A stretch of 64,000 nucleotides of DNA from Candidatus Binatia bacterium (GTDB lineage Bacteria; Desulfobacterota; Binatia; Bin18). This document shows positions 7,771-15,039 of this stretch, one piece after another. The notes beneath the pieces were generated by a model. The model was not told the DNA's origin, searched no databases, and saw only the letters and a list, made by a program, of their open reading frames with translations. The stretch lies in NCBI GenBank assembly GCA_022820725.1, contig JAJEFA010000009.1:310001-374000 (forward strand), written 5' to 3'. Made by a program: the position numbers and the translations under genes. Numbering within the stretch: the first letter of the stretch is position 1; each line of letters begins with the position of its first letter.

Positions 7771-8199
7771 ATGGCTGATGCCGTTCGGCCTGTTCGCGTC
7801 TCAGCCGGTCTCATAACCCGTTCCGGCAAGCTCCTTGTCTGTCAGCGGCGCAGAGACGCCCTGCACGCCCTGAAATGGGAATTCCCCGGCGGCAAAGTCA
7901 AAACCGGCGAGGATGAGGCGGTCTGTCTGCGACGTGAGTTGGCAGAAGAGCTGGGGATTCAGGCCACGCTGGGAGAGGAACTCCACCGGACCAGCCATAG
8001 CTATCCGAACGGGCGGTGTGTGGCCCTGACCTTTTTCCATATTCCCGCCTATCAAGGGACACTGGCCAATAAGGTTTTTGAGACGCTCGCCTGGGTAGAG
8101 CCGACGCAGCTCCTCGACTACGACTTTCTTGAGGGCAATATCGCCTTTGTCACCAACCTCGCGCAGGGCCGGTGGGACCATATTTTCTCCACCGGCTGA
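7771..8199 (+). CDS. Nudix hydrolase, MutT-like
   Basis: A 142-residue protein. The Nudix box is complete: GGKVKTGEDEAVCLRRELAE followed by ELGI, with the REL and EE metal ligands. The N-terminal VRVSAGLITRSGKLLVCQRR and the KWEFPGGK motif are those of MutT-type 8-oxo-dGTP diphosphatases, which remove oxidised nucleotides. The length is typical (about 130-140). It starts four bases after the SirB1-like gene stops, so translation is likely coupled. Confidence 0.88.
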   Translation: MADAVRPVRVSAGLITRSGKLLVCQRRRDALHALKWEFPGGKVKTGEDEAVCLRRELAEELGIQATLGEELHRTSHSYPNGRCVALTFFHIPAYQGTLANKVFETLAWVEPTQLLDYDFLEGNIAFVTNLAQGRWDHIFSTG

Positions 8200-8243
8200 G
8201 ACGAGGGTGTTCCACCCTACCCCATTTCGGCACAGCCCTCGCC

Positions 8244-9290
8244 TCACACCTTGAAGCGGAAATGGACCACATCGCCGTCCTGCATGACGTATTCCTTGCC
8301 TTCGAGCCGCATTTTTCCCACGTCCCGACAGCCTGATTCCCCGCCGTATTCGATATACGCCTCGTAGGCGATGACTTCGGCGCGAATAAAGCCGCGTTCA
8401 ATATCCGAATGGATTTTTCCCGCGGCTTTGAGCGCCGGCATACCGCGTTCTATGGTCCAGGCGCGGGCCTCCATCGGTCCCGCGGTGAAAAAGCTCATGA
8501 GGTTGAGCATCCGATAGGCATACTGAATGAAGCGGTCCCGGGCCGACTCCTCAACGCCGAGGTCGGCCAGAAAAAGGCCGCGTTCGTCCTCCTCCAGTTC
8601 GGCGATTTCCATCTCCACCTTGCCGCAGATAGGCACGGCGGTGAGTCCCTGTTCTTCAATATAGGATGCGACTTCCTGCGGCATTTCGGCCTGCATCTCT
8701 TCTTCTGCCCGGTTATAAACAATCAACAGGGGTTTTTGACTCAGAAAGGCAAAACCCGACAGCAGCATCTCCTCTTCGGGTAGAAACGATTCGTTCCGCA
8801 AGGGCTGCTCTGCTTCGAGCACGGCCTGACATTTCTCCAGCAATCCGCGTTCGCGCTCCTTGCCCTTTTCCTTGCGCAGGCGTTCCAGGCGTTTCTCAAT
8901 CACTCCCATGTCAGCCAGGATCAGCTCCGACTGAAAGTCACGTAAGGCTCGGAGAGGATCGGCGGGCGCGGTCGCCAGCGGGTCGTCAAAGGCGCGCACC
9001 ACCTGGGTCAGCGCTTCGACCTCGCGCATCTGGGCCAGCGAGCGTGTATCCAGCGCGGCCTTGCGCTCGGCTGAGGGCGGAAAGTCGAGAAAGGTCACTT
9101 CCGCGTATTTTTTCCGGTCCGGCTGAACGATCTCGGCCAGAGCATCGACCCTGGGATCGGGCACTTTGACGACGGCAATCGCCGTGTCGCGTTTGGTCTC
9201 AAAGCTGCCGACCTCGGCGCTCATGCCGGTCAGGGCATTAAAGATGGTGGTTTTTCCCGAACGGGCAAATCCGACTAAGCCGACTTTCAT
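8244..9290 (-). CDS. YchF/OLA1-like P-loop NTPase with TGS domain
   Basis: A 348-residue protein of the YchF subgroup in the Obg-related NTPases. It has the P-loop GFARSGKTT, a switch region (VTFLDFPPSAERKA), a long coiled coil of charged helices around residues 130-160 (RLERLRKEKGKERERG), an N-R-A-E base-recognition motif in place of NKxD, and a C-terminal TGS domain ending GKEYVMQDGDVVHFRFKV. YchF proteins favour ATP and bind ribosomes. The P-loop differs from the usual GLPNVGKST, so this is a divergent subfamily. It is downstream of the selenoprotein locus on the same strand, with an 87-base gap. Confidence 0.85.
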   Translation of the reverse strand: MKVGLVGFARSGKTTIFNALTGMSAEVGSFETKRDTAIAVVKVPDPRVDALAEIVQPDRKKYAEVTFLDFPPSAERKAALDTRSLAQMREVEALTQVVRAFDDPLATAPADPLRALRDFQSELILADMGVIEKRLERLRKEKGKERERGLLEKCQAVLEAEQPLRNESFLPEEEMLLSGFAFLSQKPLLIVYNRAEEEMQAEMPQEVASYIEEQGLTAVPICGKVEMEIAELEEDERGLFLADLGVEESARDRFIQYAYRMLNLMSFFTAGPMEARAWTIERGMPALKAAGKIHSDIERGFIRAEVIAYEAYIEYGGESGCRDVGKMRLEGKEYVMQDGDVVHFRFKV

Positions 9291-9377
9291 GGGCCGGAGT
9301 CTAGCAGCTTAGGTGTACATTTGCACCGCTCAAGCGCCGCTCGGGCTCACAGCCCGCGCAACGCGGGCCTGGTGTTT

Positions 9378-10463
9378 TCACGCATGACGAAACTCTTGAA
9401 TGGACGTGGCCGGCCGACCGTCCTTGAGGGCGATCTGGCGGGTCACGGAGCGGGTCATGGCCCCGAATGTGGGCATCCAGCACGAGTGGCGACCCGGACC
9501 GCCGACGACGATAATCATCAGCCGTTCCGGCTTGCGAATCAGCGGGATGGCGTCGTCGTCGGGAAAGGCGTCATCCGGAGTAAACCCCATCCCGATCATG
9601 CCGCCCGCCTCCCATTGTTCGCGCGGCACCCGGGCGTGCTCAAAAACATAGGCGCGAATGTCGTCTTTTGAGATGCCGTCCCGGGCCAGGATTTCTGCGT
9701 GCTCCGGTCCAAGCGCGAGAATCGGCTCACCAAACGCGTAGGCATTATTCGAGCCCATACCGGCCATGGTGCTGGCGATGGTCGTCAGAATCCCTGGTGC
9801 GGCACTGCTGATATGGTCGTTGATATTATGCGGCCCTTCCGCCCCGCACACCGTAACCGTGCTGGTCTCGGCCGCAAAGCTGCGTTCGACGTGCAGCGGT
9901 CCCCAGGGATTTTCCTCTTCGTTCTCGGCAATACAATAGCTGTACTTTGACGGCTGGCCCTGGGTTGAGCGGTCCAGCATGCCCGGCGTTCCGCCACCGA
10001 CGTTCAACAGGACCAGGCGGACCGCTCGACCAATCGTAGCGTTTGGCCGCCAGCCCTGGCCAAAGGCGTTGTAACGCGCGTTGACGCCGATTTCCGACGC
10101 AATCGGGCCGTTGAGGATCAGCAGCGGCGCACAGGGGTGGGTGGTGCTCTGCACCCCATACAGATTGAACGGCCCTTCGAGCAGTGCTTCGACTGCGGCA
10201 ATAATGATCGGAAAGTATTCGGGCACACAGCCGGCCATGACCGCGTTTACGGCTAATTTTTCCACGGTCGCAAGGCCGTATTTGGGCGGTATCGGTCCCA
10301 GGACGTCTTGGGGGGCGCGGTCCGTCCAGGCCAGCATCTTTTCCACCCGCTCTTGTGTAGGCGGGATGATCGGGAGACCGTCCGTCCAGCCCTGGTCGTA
10401 AAACCAATCGTTGACGGCTTCGAGAGAGTCGTCCAGGGAAATTTTATCTGATTGGAAATCCAT
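9378..10463 (-). CDS. Conserved protein, probable partner of the UGSC selenoprotein
   Basis: A 361-residue cytosolic protein of unknown function. The N-terminus is rich in Trp and Pro (DWFYDQGWTDGLPIIPPT). Candidate conserved Cys and His occur in AVMAGCVPEYFP, TTHPCAPLL, YCIAENEEENPWGP and VCGAEGPHNIN. The C-terminal half holds LGPEHAEILARDGISKDDIR. From memory, homologues of this type occur next to UGSC proteins, which is my reason for calling it a partner; no motif fixes an enzyme class. It starts 53 bases after the selenoprotein stops, with a palindromic repeat in the gap. The glycine-rich PGMGS and VGGPG segments could bind a ligand. Confidence 0.7.
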   Translation of the reverse strand: MDFQSDKISLDDSLEAVNDWFYDQGWTDGLPIIPPTQERVEKMLAWTDRAPQDVLGPIPPKYGLATVEKLAVNAVMAGCVPEYFPIIIAAVEALLEGPFNLYGVQSTTHPCAPLLILNGPIASEIGVNARYNAFGQGWRPNATIGRAVRLVLLNVGGGTPGMLDRSTQGQPSKYSYCIAENEEENPWGPLHVERSFAAETSTVTVCGAEGPHNINDHISSAAPGILTTIASTMAGMGSNNAYAFGEPILALGPEHAEILARDGISKDDIRAYVFEHARVPREQWEAGGMIGMGFTPDDAFPDDDAIPLIRKPERLMIIVVGGPGRHSCWMPTFGAMTRSVTRQIALKDGRPATSIQEFRHA

Positions 10464-10473
10464 TATGCTCTTG

Positions 10474-10510
10474 CTCCCTCTCCCCTGAGGGGAGAGGGTT
10501 GGGGTGAGGG
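10474..10510. repeat. Dispersed inverted repeat (CCCTCTCCCC/GGGGAGAGGG family), copy 1
   Basis: CCCTCTCCCCTGAGGGGAGAGGG followed by TTGGGGTGAGGG, split here as CCCTCTCCCC, tga and GGGGAGAGGG. It lies between the selenoprotein gene and its partner. Related copies are at 14601-14648, 15885-15919 and 21839-21873, some in the opposite sense. They share the CCCTCAC...CCTCTCCC plan of a widespread REP-like family. Confidence 0.8.
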
Positions 10511-10516
10511 GGTCGA

Positions 10517-11116
10517 TTAGGCCGACACCCGCTCGATCTTTTTCTCTATCGGCTTGAGAAACCGATCCCGATACGCGTCGGCCAACTGCTCAGCCGGCTG
10601 GGTCAGAATGGCCAGAATTTCATCCACCACGGCCGCGGCTTTGGCCTGCACCACCTGCGGTGTATTGCCGGCCAGGGGATGGGGAATCACGGCAATGGGC
10701 ACACCGCTCATACCCAGGGTACGGGACTCGGCCCGGCCGAGCGGAGCAAACTCGTCGCTGCAAATGACGGCGGTCGGAACGCCCTGCTTTTCCAGCTCAA
10801 TGGTGTCGTGGAGACCCCACGACGTGCACGAGCCTCAATCACCGATGGCCACGACAACCGCATCGCAGGTTGACAGGCGGGCCATGACCTCCTTGGGAGC
10901 ACCGAGCGAGGCATTCTTTTCACCCTTGATAACGGCGAAGTCTCCGCAGCGTTCGTGCAGCAGCGCTTCCACCTGTTCGAGCAGCAGACCGGCGTTGGCC
11001 TTCCGGTTATTCAGAAAGCCAATGGTTTTCCCATGCAGACTGCCGTCTCGTCGAGCGAGCGGCAGATCACCGGCCTGTGCTTCGCCAATCGGACTGAGGA
11101 CTTCAATCTGTCCCAT
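10517..11116 (-). CDS. UGSC-family selenoprotein (Sec at codon 94, in-frame UGA)
   Basis: Reading through the TGA at 10835-10837 gives one 199-residue protein. The first 93 residues (MGQIEVLSPIGEAQ to VVVAIGD) join U-G-S-C-T-S-W and a C-terminal half ending KPIEKKIERVSA. The motif GDUGSCTSW, with Sec94 and Cys97, is the hallmark of the UGSC family, known from metagenomic selenoproteome surveys. The U-x-x-C arrangement suggests redox chemistry, but no activity is established. A strong Shine-Dalgarno (GGGAGG) lies five bases before the ATG. A hairpin of bacterial SECIS form follows the UGA. The upstream mini-genes and downstream partner are on the same strand. Conventional annotation would split it into two fragments. 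Confidence 0.93.
10805..10837 (-). promoter_or_regulatory. Bacterial SECIS element for the UGSC selenoprotein
   Basis: The UGA (10835-10837) is followed after 11 bases by a perfect 7-bp stem, GUCGUGG (10823-10817) with CCACGAC (10811-10805), closing a 5-base loop GGUCU (10816-10812). The loop lies 18 bases after the UGA. The loop sequence and this distance are, from memory, the same as in the E. coli fdhF SECIS, where the GU of the loop binds SelB. The hairpin lies wholly inside the coding sequence, as bacterial SECIS elements must. Confidence 0.92.
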
Positions 11117-11136
11117 ACATACCTCCCACGATGATT

Positions 11137-11226
11137 TCACGGTTTTGTGAGTCTCCAGACAAATGCCCAAAGAAGCGCCAGAATCGCCAGCCCGATACCC
11201 GTGGCAACAATCTCCATCCCGGTCAT
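11137..11226 (-). CDS. 29-residue single-pass membrane protein
   Basis: The peptide begins MTGMEIVATGIGLAIL and ends FVWRLTKP, one hydrophobic helix with a basic tail. AAGGAGG lies five bases before the ATG, a near-perfect ribosome binding site. The ATG overlaps the stop of the 78-residue gene upstream in an ATGA, and the stop is 20 bases before the selenoprotein start. The strong site and the coupling argue that it is real despite its size. The function is unknown. Confidence 0.7.
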   Translation of the reverse strand: MTGMEIVATGIGLAILALLWAFVWRLTKP

Positions 11227-11459
11227 GGTGCCTCCTTAATCTTCTCGACGAGTTGCTGAATCCGGGTGCCTTGTCTCCAGCCCGCAACCATCAGACCAAA
11301 TGTACCTAATAGCCCGCCTACGGCCAATATCAGTCGTGGAAAAGTAGTTTCTCCAAGAAGCAGGCTGATTGATCCTCCACCGATGGCGAGAACGAATAAC
11401 GCAGAGATTCGTAACAACTCCGTCTCGAATTTTATCCGTTCCGCCTCTTTATCTGCCAT
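11223..11459 (-). CDS. 78-residue two-pass membrane protein
   Basis: An N-terminal amphipathic, charged segment (MADKEAERIKFETELLRI) is followed by two hydrophobic helices (ALFVLAIGGGSISLLLG and LILAVGGLLGTFGLMVAGW) and a basic and acidic C-terminal tail (IQQLVEKIKEAP). The stop overlaps the start of the 29-residue membrane protein (ATGA). The pair therefore looks like a two-component small membrane complex, and I recall similar tiny paired genes in other bacteria. It stands at the head of the selenoprotein gene row. No function is known to me. Confidence 0.75.
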   Translation of the reverse strand: MADKEAERIKFETELLRISALFVLAIGGGSISLLLGETTFPRLILAVGGLLGTFGLMVAGWRQGTRIQQLVEKIKEAP

Positions 11460-11585
11460 ATATAAAGACGGCTATGCCTTTCTCTTGATGTAACCAAAGT
11501 CGGGTGTTGATAGTTACTTTAGTCCAACCCTCTTGCCCGTGCAATGGAACGCCGGGTACAGTTTCGGCCACCAGGTAATGAAGCC

Positions 11586-12191
11586 ATGACGAATGTCAGA
11601 ATCCCGGTCTACTACGATTATGCCTCTTCCCTCAGCTATATCGCCAAGCGCGTAATGGAACAGCTCGACGGTCAGCTCGCAATCGAGCTGTTGTGGAAAG
11701 GCGTCAACATTGCCCGCCGTCACCAGGGCTGGAAAAACGGCGAGATGATCGGAGACGAGGCCAAAGGTAAAATCGTTCGTATCTCGCGCGAAACCGGCGT
11801 CCCGCTGCGTATCCCGGCAAAATGGCTGGACTCGGCCCACGCCTTGGAAGTGGCCGAATTCGCCAAAGACCGCGACTTGTTTGCCGCCTATCATGAAGCG
11901 GTTTTTGTGGCCGCGTTTGAGGACGAGCAGGATATTGGCGAGCTGTCCGTTTTGCTTGGCGTGGCCGAACAGGTAGGTTTACCCGAGGCTGAATTGGAGC
12001 AGTCGCTACAGTCCGGTGAGCTGACCAAGCGGGTCCGGGCAACCGAACAGGAAGCCGCCAGGTTTGGCATAGTCGGCTATCCCACCTTTCTGCTCGGCGA
12101 GTTCCCGCTCATCGGTATTCAACCTGCGGAAACCATGCGCCTGCTGATTCAGCGCTATGTTGATAAGGCGCGGGAGCAGGTGGGACATTAG
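11586..12191 (+). CDS. DsbA-family (FrnE/HCCA isomerase-like) thioredoxin-fold protein
   Basis: A 201-residue protein with a thioredoxin fold and helical insertion of the DsbA/2-hydroxychromene-2-carboxylate isomerase group. The N-terminal strand [16 protein letters not shown] holds the active-site position, but Ser-Ser-Leu-Ser replaces CxxC. The C-terminal cis-Pro loop is [20 protein letters not shown]. Loss of both cysteines points to a glutathione-S-transferase/isomerase-like function rather than disulfide chemistry. I chose the ATG at 11586 over one 14 codons upstream because the fold begins there. It has no signal peptide. It stands between the selenoprotein row (opposite strand) and a toxin-antitoxin pair. 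Confidence 0.78.
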   Translation: MTNVRIPVYYDYASSLSYIAKRVMEQLDGQLAIELLWKGVNIARRHQGWKNGEMIGDEAKGKIVRISRETGVPLRIPAKWLDSAHALEVAEFAKDRDLFAAYHEAVFVAAFEDEQDIGELSVLLGVAEQVGLPEAELEQSLQSGELTKRVRATEQEAARFGIVGYPTFLLGEFPLIGIQPAETMRLLIQRYVDKAREQVGH

Positions 12192-12241
12192 GGTAGGCAT
12201 TTCGCCCTTGGAGCGGTATATTGGGGGGTGGGGAGAACGCT

Positions 12242-12481
12242 ATGAATTATCAGGACCGGATTATCCGTGACCCGCGAGTCTGTGGCGGCCAACCCGTCAT
12301 CAAAGGGACGCGAGTAACGCTCAGTACGGTGCTATCGAGCTTAGCTGAGGGAGCAAGCATCGCAGAAATCCTGACCGATTTTCCCTCGCTCACAGAAGAA
12401 GACGTTCGTGCAGCAATCGCTTTTGCCGCCGCTTCTGCCCACGAAGACCTTCCCGTTCCCGGCGTTCCGGATAATCTGTGA
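12242..12481 (+). CDS. DUF433-family antitoxin
   Basis: A 79-residue protein with the DUF433 signature IIRDPRVCGGQPVIKGTRVT followed by LSSLAEGASIAEILTDFPSLTEEDVRAAI, a helix-turn-helix-like domain. GGGAG lies seven bases upstream of the ATG. The stop overlaps the GTG start of the next gene (GTGA), the tight coupling usual in toxin-antitoxin operons. The antitoxin is expected to bind its own promoter and neutralise the DUF5615 protein. Confidence 0.88.
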   Translation: MNYQDRIIRDPRVCGGQPVIKGTRVTLSTVLSSLAEGASIAEILTDFPSLTEEDVRAAIAFAAASAHEDLPVPGVPDNL

Positions 12482-12837
12482 AGATTAAGCTAGACGAAAA
12501 CCTACCAGCAACACTCGCCCATGATCTGACAAGATTAGGTCATGACTGTGATACGGTCCTTGAAGAAGGACTGAAAGGTCAACCCGATTCCGTTGTATTG
12601 AGTTCGGCTCAACACGATCATCGCTTTCTCATTACTCAAGACCTTGACTTCTCCGATATTCGAAAGTTCAAGCCTGGGTCGCACGCTGGCATTCTGCTTA
12701 TCCGCCTGAGCCTTCCAGGACGACAGGCTTTAGCAAATCGTATCCGGCAAATGTTTACGACCGAAGATGTCGAGAGCTGGACTCAGTGTTTCGTAGTGGC
12801 GACGGAGCGTAAAGTCCGTATACGCCGGCCTCGCTAA
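12478..12837 (+). CDS. DUF5615 PIN-like toxin
   Basis: A 119-residue PIN-like nuclease of the DUF5615 family. The N-terminal KIKLDENLPATLAHDLTRLGHD and the central LITQDLDFSDIRKF carry the acidic residues of the nuclease site (D5, E6 and the QDLDF aspartates). It begins with GTG inside the antitoxin stop codon. Family members are presumed RNases by fold, although few have been tested. The operon appears intact, unlike the VapC remnant at 4287. Confidence 0.85.
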   Translation: MKIKLDENLPATLAHDLTRLGHDCDTVLEEGLKGQPDSVVLSSAQHDHRFLITQDLDFSDIRKFKPGSHAGILLIRLSLPGRQALANRIRQMFTTEDVESWTQCFVVATERKVRIRRPR

Positions 12838-12855
12838 TCCCCTCATAACTTTTGG

Positions 12856-13635
12856 TCAGAACTGAACCGAAAACCCCTCGCGTTCGTCGTTCTCTTTGTC
12901 AATCACGGACGTGCGGGCGGAAGAGTAGTTGCCGGCCGGGTAGTAGAGAAAGCCGGACGCGCTCTGGCCGGGCTCGACCGTCATATCCTGGAGCGCGCTG
13001 CCCCCGCTCGGGGAGGAAACCGGGGCCACCCGCCCGCCACCTTCGGGCACCAGAAAGATCTTGCTGGCCTCTATTGCATAGGGTCGAGGCGTGTTGTTCA
13101 GGACCGTCACTCGCACCGGCAAAATCCCGCTCGCCTGCATATCAGAGCCCAGGACGTTCTGCGATTCAAAACTGTTGAGCGGCACAATAGTCAGTTGGAG
13201 GGTACCGGTTTCGGGGTTGGCGGTTTGATACGCCTCGCGGCGCTGGACCATCTGATACGTCATGGGAAAGCTGTTCACAAAATGGTGGGGACGCTCGGCC
13301 GCCCCGATCAGCGACGGCATATTGACCGCATTCCGGGCGTCGATGGTCGCACTGCTCTCGGTACATGTAATGGTGACCACGCCATCGGTCGCGCCTTCCT
13401 TGGTGGCCGAGATGCGCCCCGCCTGCCCCGGTCGCGCCAGGTTGTATTCGGCGATGGAGTAGCCCATGGTCTGGACGGCTTTGTAGACCAGCCGGTTCGC
13501 CTCTTCGCAGGAAGTTGCGGTCAGCTTGGGCTTTTCCCGCACCACCCGAGGCGGCGTCTTTGAGGCGGCACAACTGACGATAAAAACTGAGAGGACACAC
13601 ACAATCAGGTAAGCGGGACGGACAGTCATCTTCAT
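12856..13635 (-). CDS. Predicted lipoprotein of unknown function
   Basis: A 259-residue protein. The N-terminus MKMTVRPAYLIVCVLSVFIV is a lipoprotein signal peptide with a lipobox ending in SC before AASKTPP. The mature part begins with a domain containing SCEEANRLVYKAVQTMGYSI, which resembles small periplasmic stress-type domains. It ends with a beta-rich half containing GSALQDMTVEPGQSASGFLYYP, which resembles an immunoglobulin-like carrier fold. AAGGAG precedes the ATG at 13635. It is divergently arranged to the nitroreductase genes. I do not recognise a specific family. Confidence 0.7.
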   Translation of the reverse strand: MKMTVRPAYLIVCVLSVFIVSCAASKTPPRVVREKPKLTATSCEEANRLVYKAVQTMGYSIAEYNLARPGQAGRISATKEGATDGVVTITCTESSATIDARNAVNMPSLIGAAERPHHFVNSFPMTYQMVQRREAYQTANPETGTLQLTIVPLNSFESQNVLGSDMQASGILPVRVTVLNNTPRPYAIEASKIFLVPEGGGRVAPVSSPSGGSALQDMTVEPGQSASGFLYYPAGNYSSARTSVIDKENDEREGFSVQF

Positions 13636-13806
13636 GGATATTGCTCCTTGCAGTCTTGTCTGGTTGGCTGGCATCCTACCATAGCGTCGGGGGGAGATCG
13701 ACTGGAAGAGCCATACACCGACCCTTCCAGCGGGTCAGAAAAGTCTGTACACTCCCGCCTGTCACGTGCTGCGTACAGCGCAGCGTATCTTTCGGAGGAT
13801 GGATCA

Positions 13807-14595
13807 GTGGAATTCAAAGAGGTTGTTGGTCGTAGACGCTCGATTCGGTATTTCCTGCCGTGGCGTCCGGTGGAACGGGACAAAGTCCAGACGATTCTTG
13901 AGGCGGCGCGGTTGGCGAGCCGAGCCGGGAATGCCGACTTTGCGCGGGCCATCGTGGTCGAGCGGGATGCCCTGTCAAAGGCCGACCTTGAGTCGCTGAC
14001 GCTGCCGGTCAATGCCGGCATGATCGAAATGGCGCCCATCCATATCTACTGGTGGGGCGACCTCAAGGCCTTTGCCAGGGATATGCCCTCCCGAGCGGCG
14101 GAGCAGGTCGATATGGGCGTCCTCAATATCAGTCATGGCTGGACGCATACATTCATCAACGAAGTCGCCTACCCCCAGGTCGTCCAGGCCTTCAGTTCCG
14201 ACGAGGTATTATGCGCCAAGGTGACGGGTTGTGAAGCGGGTCTGGCCATCGGCCAGGCACTCCTTGCCGCGGTTGATGAGGGGCTCGGAACCATGTTGTG
14301 TACCTATCCCGAAGAACCCGCCCGTCAGGTGCTTGGGGTGCCCGATTCCTGGACCTCGTTGTGGGTCCAGTTTGTTGGCTATCCGGCAGAAAGCTGGGAA
14401 GCCGGCGGCCAACGCCCCCGTCCTCCGCTGGGTGAGCTGTTCCATGAGGGGAAATACGGCCAGCCCTTTCGAGGCACGGAGGAAGGGGCAGCACGGCTGC
14501 GGGCGGCAAAAATGCTGCAAGACCCGGCGCCCTTCTCGTGGCGGAAAGAGGAAGTCCGGGCGGTGAGCCGGATGCTGGGTTTGCCGGAAGAATAA
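13807..14595 (+). CDS. Nitroreductase-family protein, copy A
   Basis: A 262-residue flavin reductase-like protein. VEFKEVVGRRRSIRYFLPWR is the N-terminal FMN phosphate-binding RRSIR motif. Later segments EVLCAKVTGCEAGLAIGQAL and WVQFVGYPAESWEAGGQRPR fit the FMN-binding core and C-terminal arm. The gene starts with GTG at 13807, with GGAGG nine bases upstream; an earlier ATG would add 53 unrelated residues. It is clearly paralogous to the gene at 15040 and is followed by the same kind of small protein. The substrate is unknown. Confidence 0.85.
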   Translation: MEFKEVVGRRRSIRYFLPWRPVERDKVQTILEAARLASRAGNADFARAIVVERDALSKADLESLTLPVNAGMIEMAPIHIYWWGDLKAFARDMPSRAAEQVDMGVLNISHGWTHTFINEVAYPQVVQAFSSDEVLCAKVTGCEAGLAIGQALLAAVDEGLGTMLCTYPEEPARQVLGVPDSWTSLWVQFVGYPAESWEAGGQRPRPPLGELFHEGKYGQPFRGTEEGAARLRAAKMLQDPAPFSWRKEEVRAVSRMLGLPEE

Positions 14596-14600
14596 CCTGC

Positions 14601-14648
14601 TCTTACCCCTCTCCCCCTGGGAGAGTGTGGCCGCAGGCCGGGTGAGGG
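14601..14648. repeat. Dispersed inverted repeat (CCCTCTCCCC family), copy 2
   Basis: CCCCTCTCCCCCTGGGAGAG is followed by GCCGGGTGAGGG. It sits between nitroreductase A and its small partner gene, the same relative position at which copy 3 stands after nitroreductase B. The two modules may therefore have been duplicated together with the repeat. Confidence 0.75.
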
Positions 14649-14672
14649 CTCGCCGAGAGGATAGCGCACACT

Positions 14673-15017
14673 ATGCCGATGGATATAGAGAACACCAAAA
14701 CGATTCAGACATGGCTGCAGGGCCTGGAAGACCAGTCCGGCGTGTCCCGCGACGAGGGATTGCAGCGCGTGGCGGTCTTACAGGATTTTTGCGCCCTGGT
14801 AGACAAAGAGCCGGATCAGATCATTGATGAGTGCTTGCGCGAGGTGGAGGGTGGGAAAAGAATTCGGGCCAAGGGCCGGCGTTTTTATGCAGACAAGATC
14901 ACCGAGTTTGAATCTGGTATTGGCGGGGGCGCGGGCGAAAAGCGACAAAAGGGGAACTATATCCGCAGCTTTTTGATCCATAACGGTGTGCTCTTACAAA
15001 CGAGCCCACTGTCATAA
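14673..15017 (+). CDS. Small helical protein A, resembling an integrase core-binding (SAM-like) domain
   Basis: A 114-residue, highly helical protein. Its pattern LQDFCALVDKEPDQIIDE, followed by a charged region and a final NYIRSFLIHNG, resembles the N-terminal DNA-binding domain of tyrosine recombinases. No catalytic domain follows. It is paralogous to the protein at 15951-16277 (LADFCRSEEKDPDTVIAE and NIVRSFFIHNG at matching places). It lies directly after nitroreductase A and 22 bases before nitroreductase B, so all are in one operon. Domain assignment is by eye. Confidence 0.65.
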   Translation: MPMDIENTKTIQTWLQGLEDQSGVSRDEGLQRVAVLQDFCALVDKEPDQIIDECLREVEGGKRIRAKGRRFYADKITEFESGIGGGAGEKRQKGNYIRSFLIHNGVLLQTSPLS

Positions 15018-15039
15018 GCCGGCATTTAAGGAGGACAGC

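Noticed and set aside
10835..10837. TGA as a genuine stop, making the locus two genes or a pseudogene
   Set aside because: The frame continues without interruption into a conserved U-G-S-C-T-S-W motif, the hairpin after the TGA has exact SECIS geometry, and the start has a strong ribosome site.
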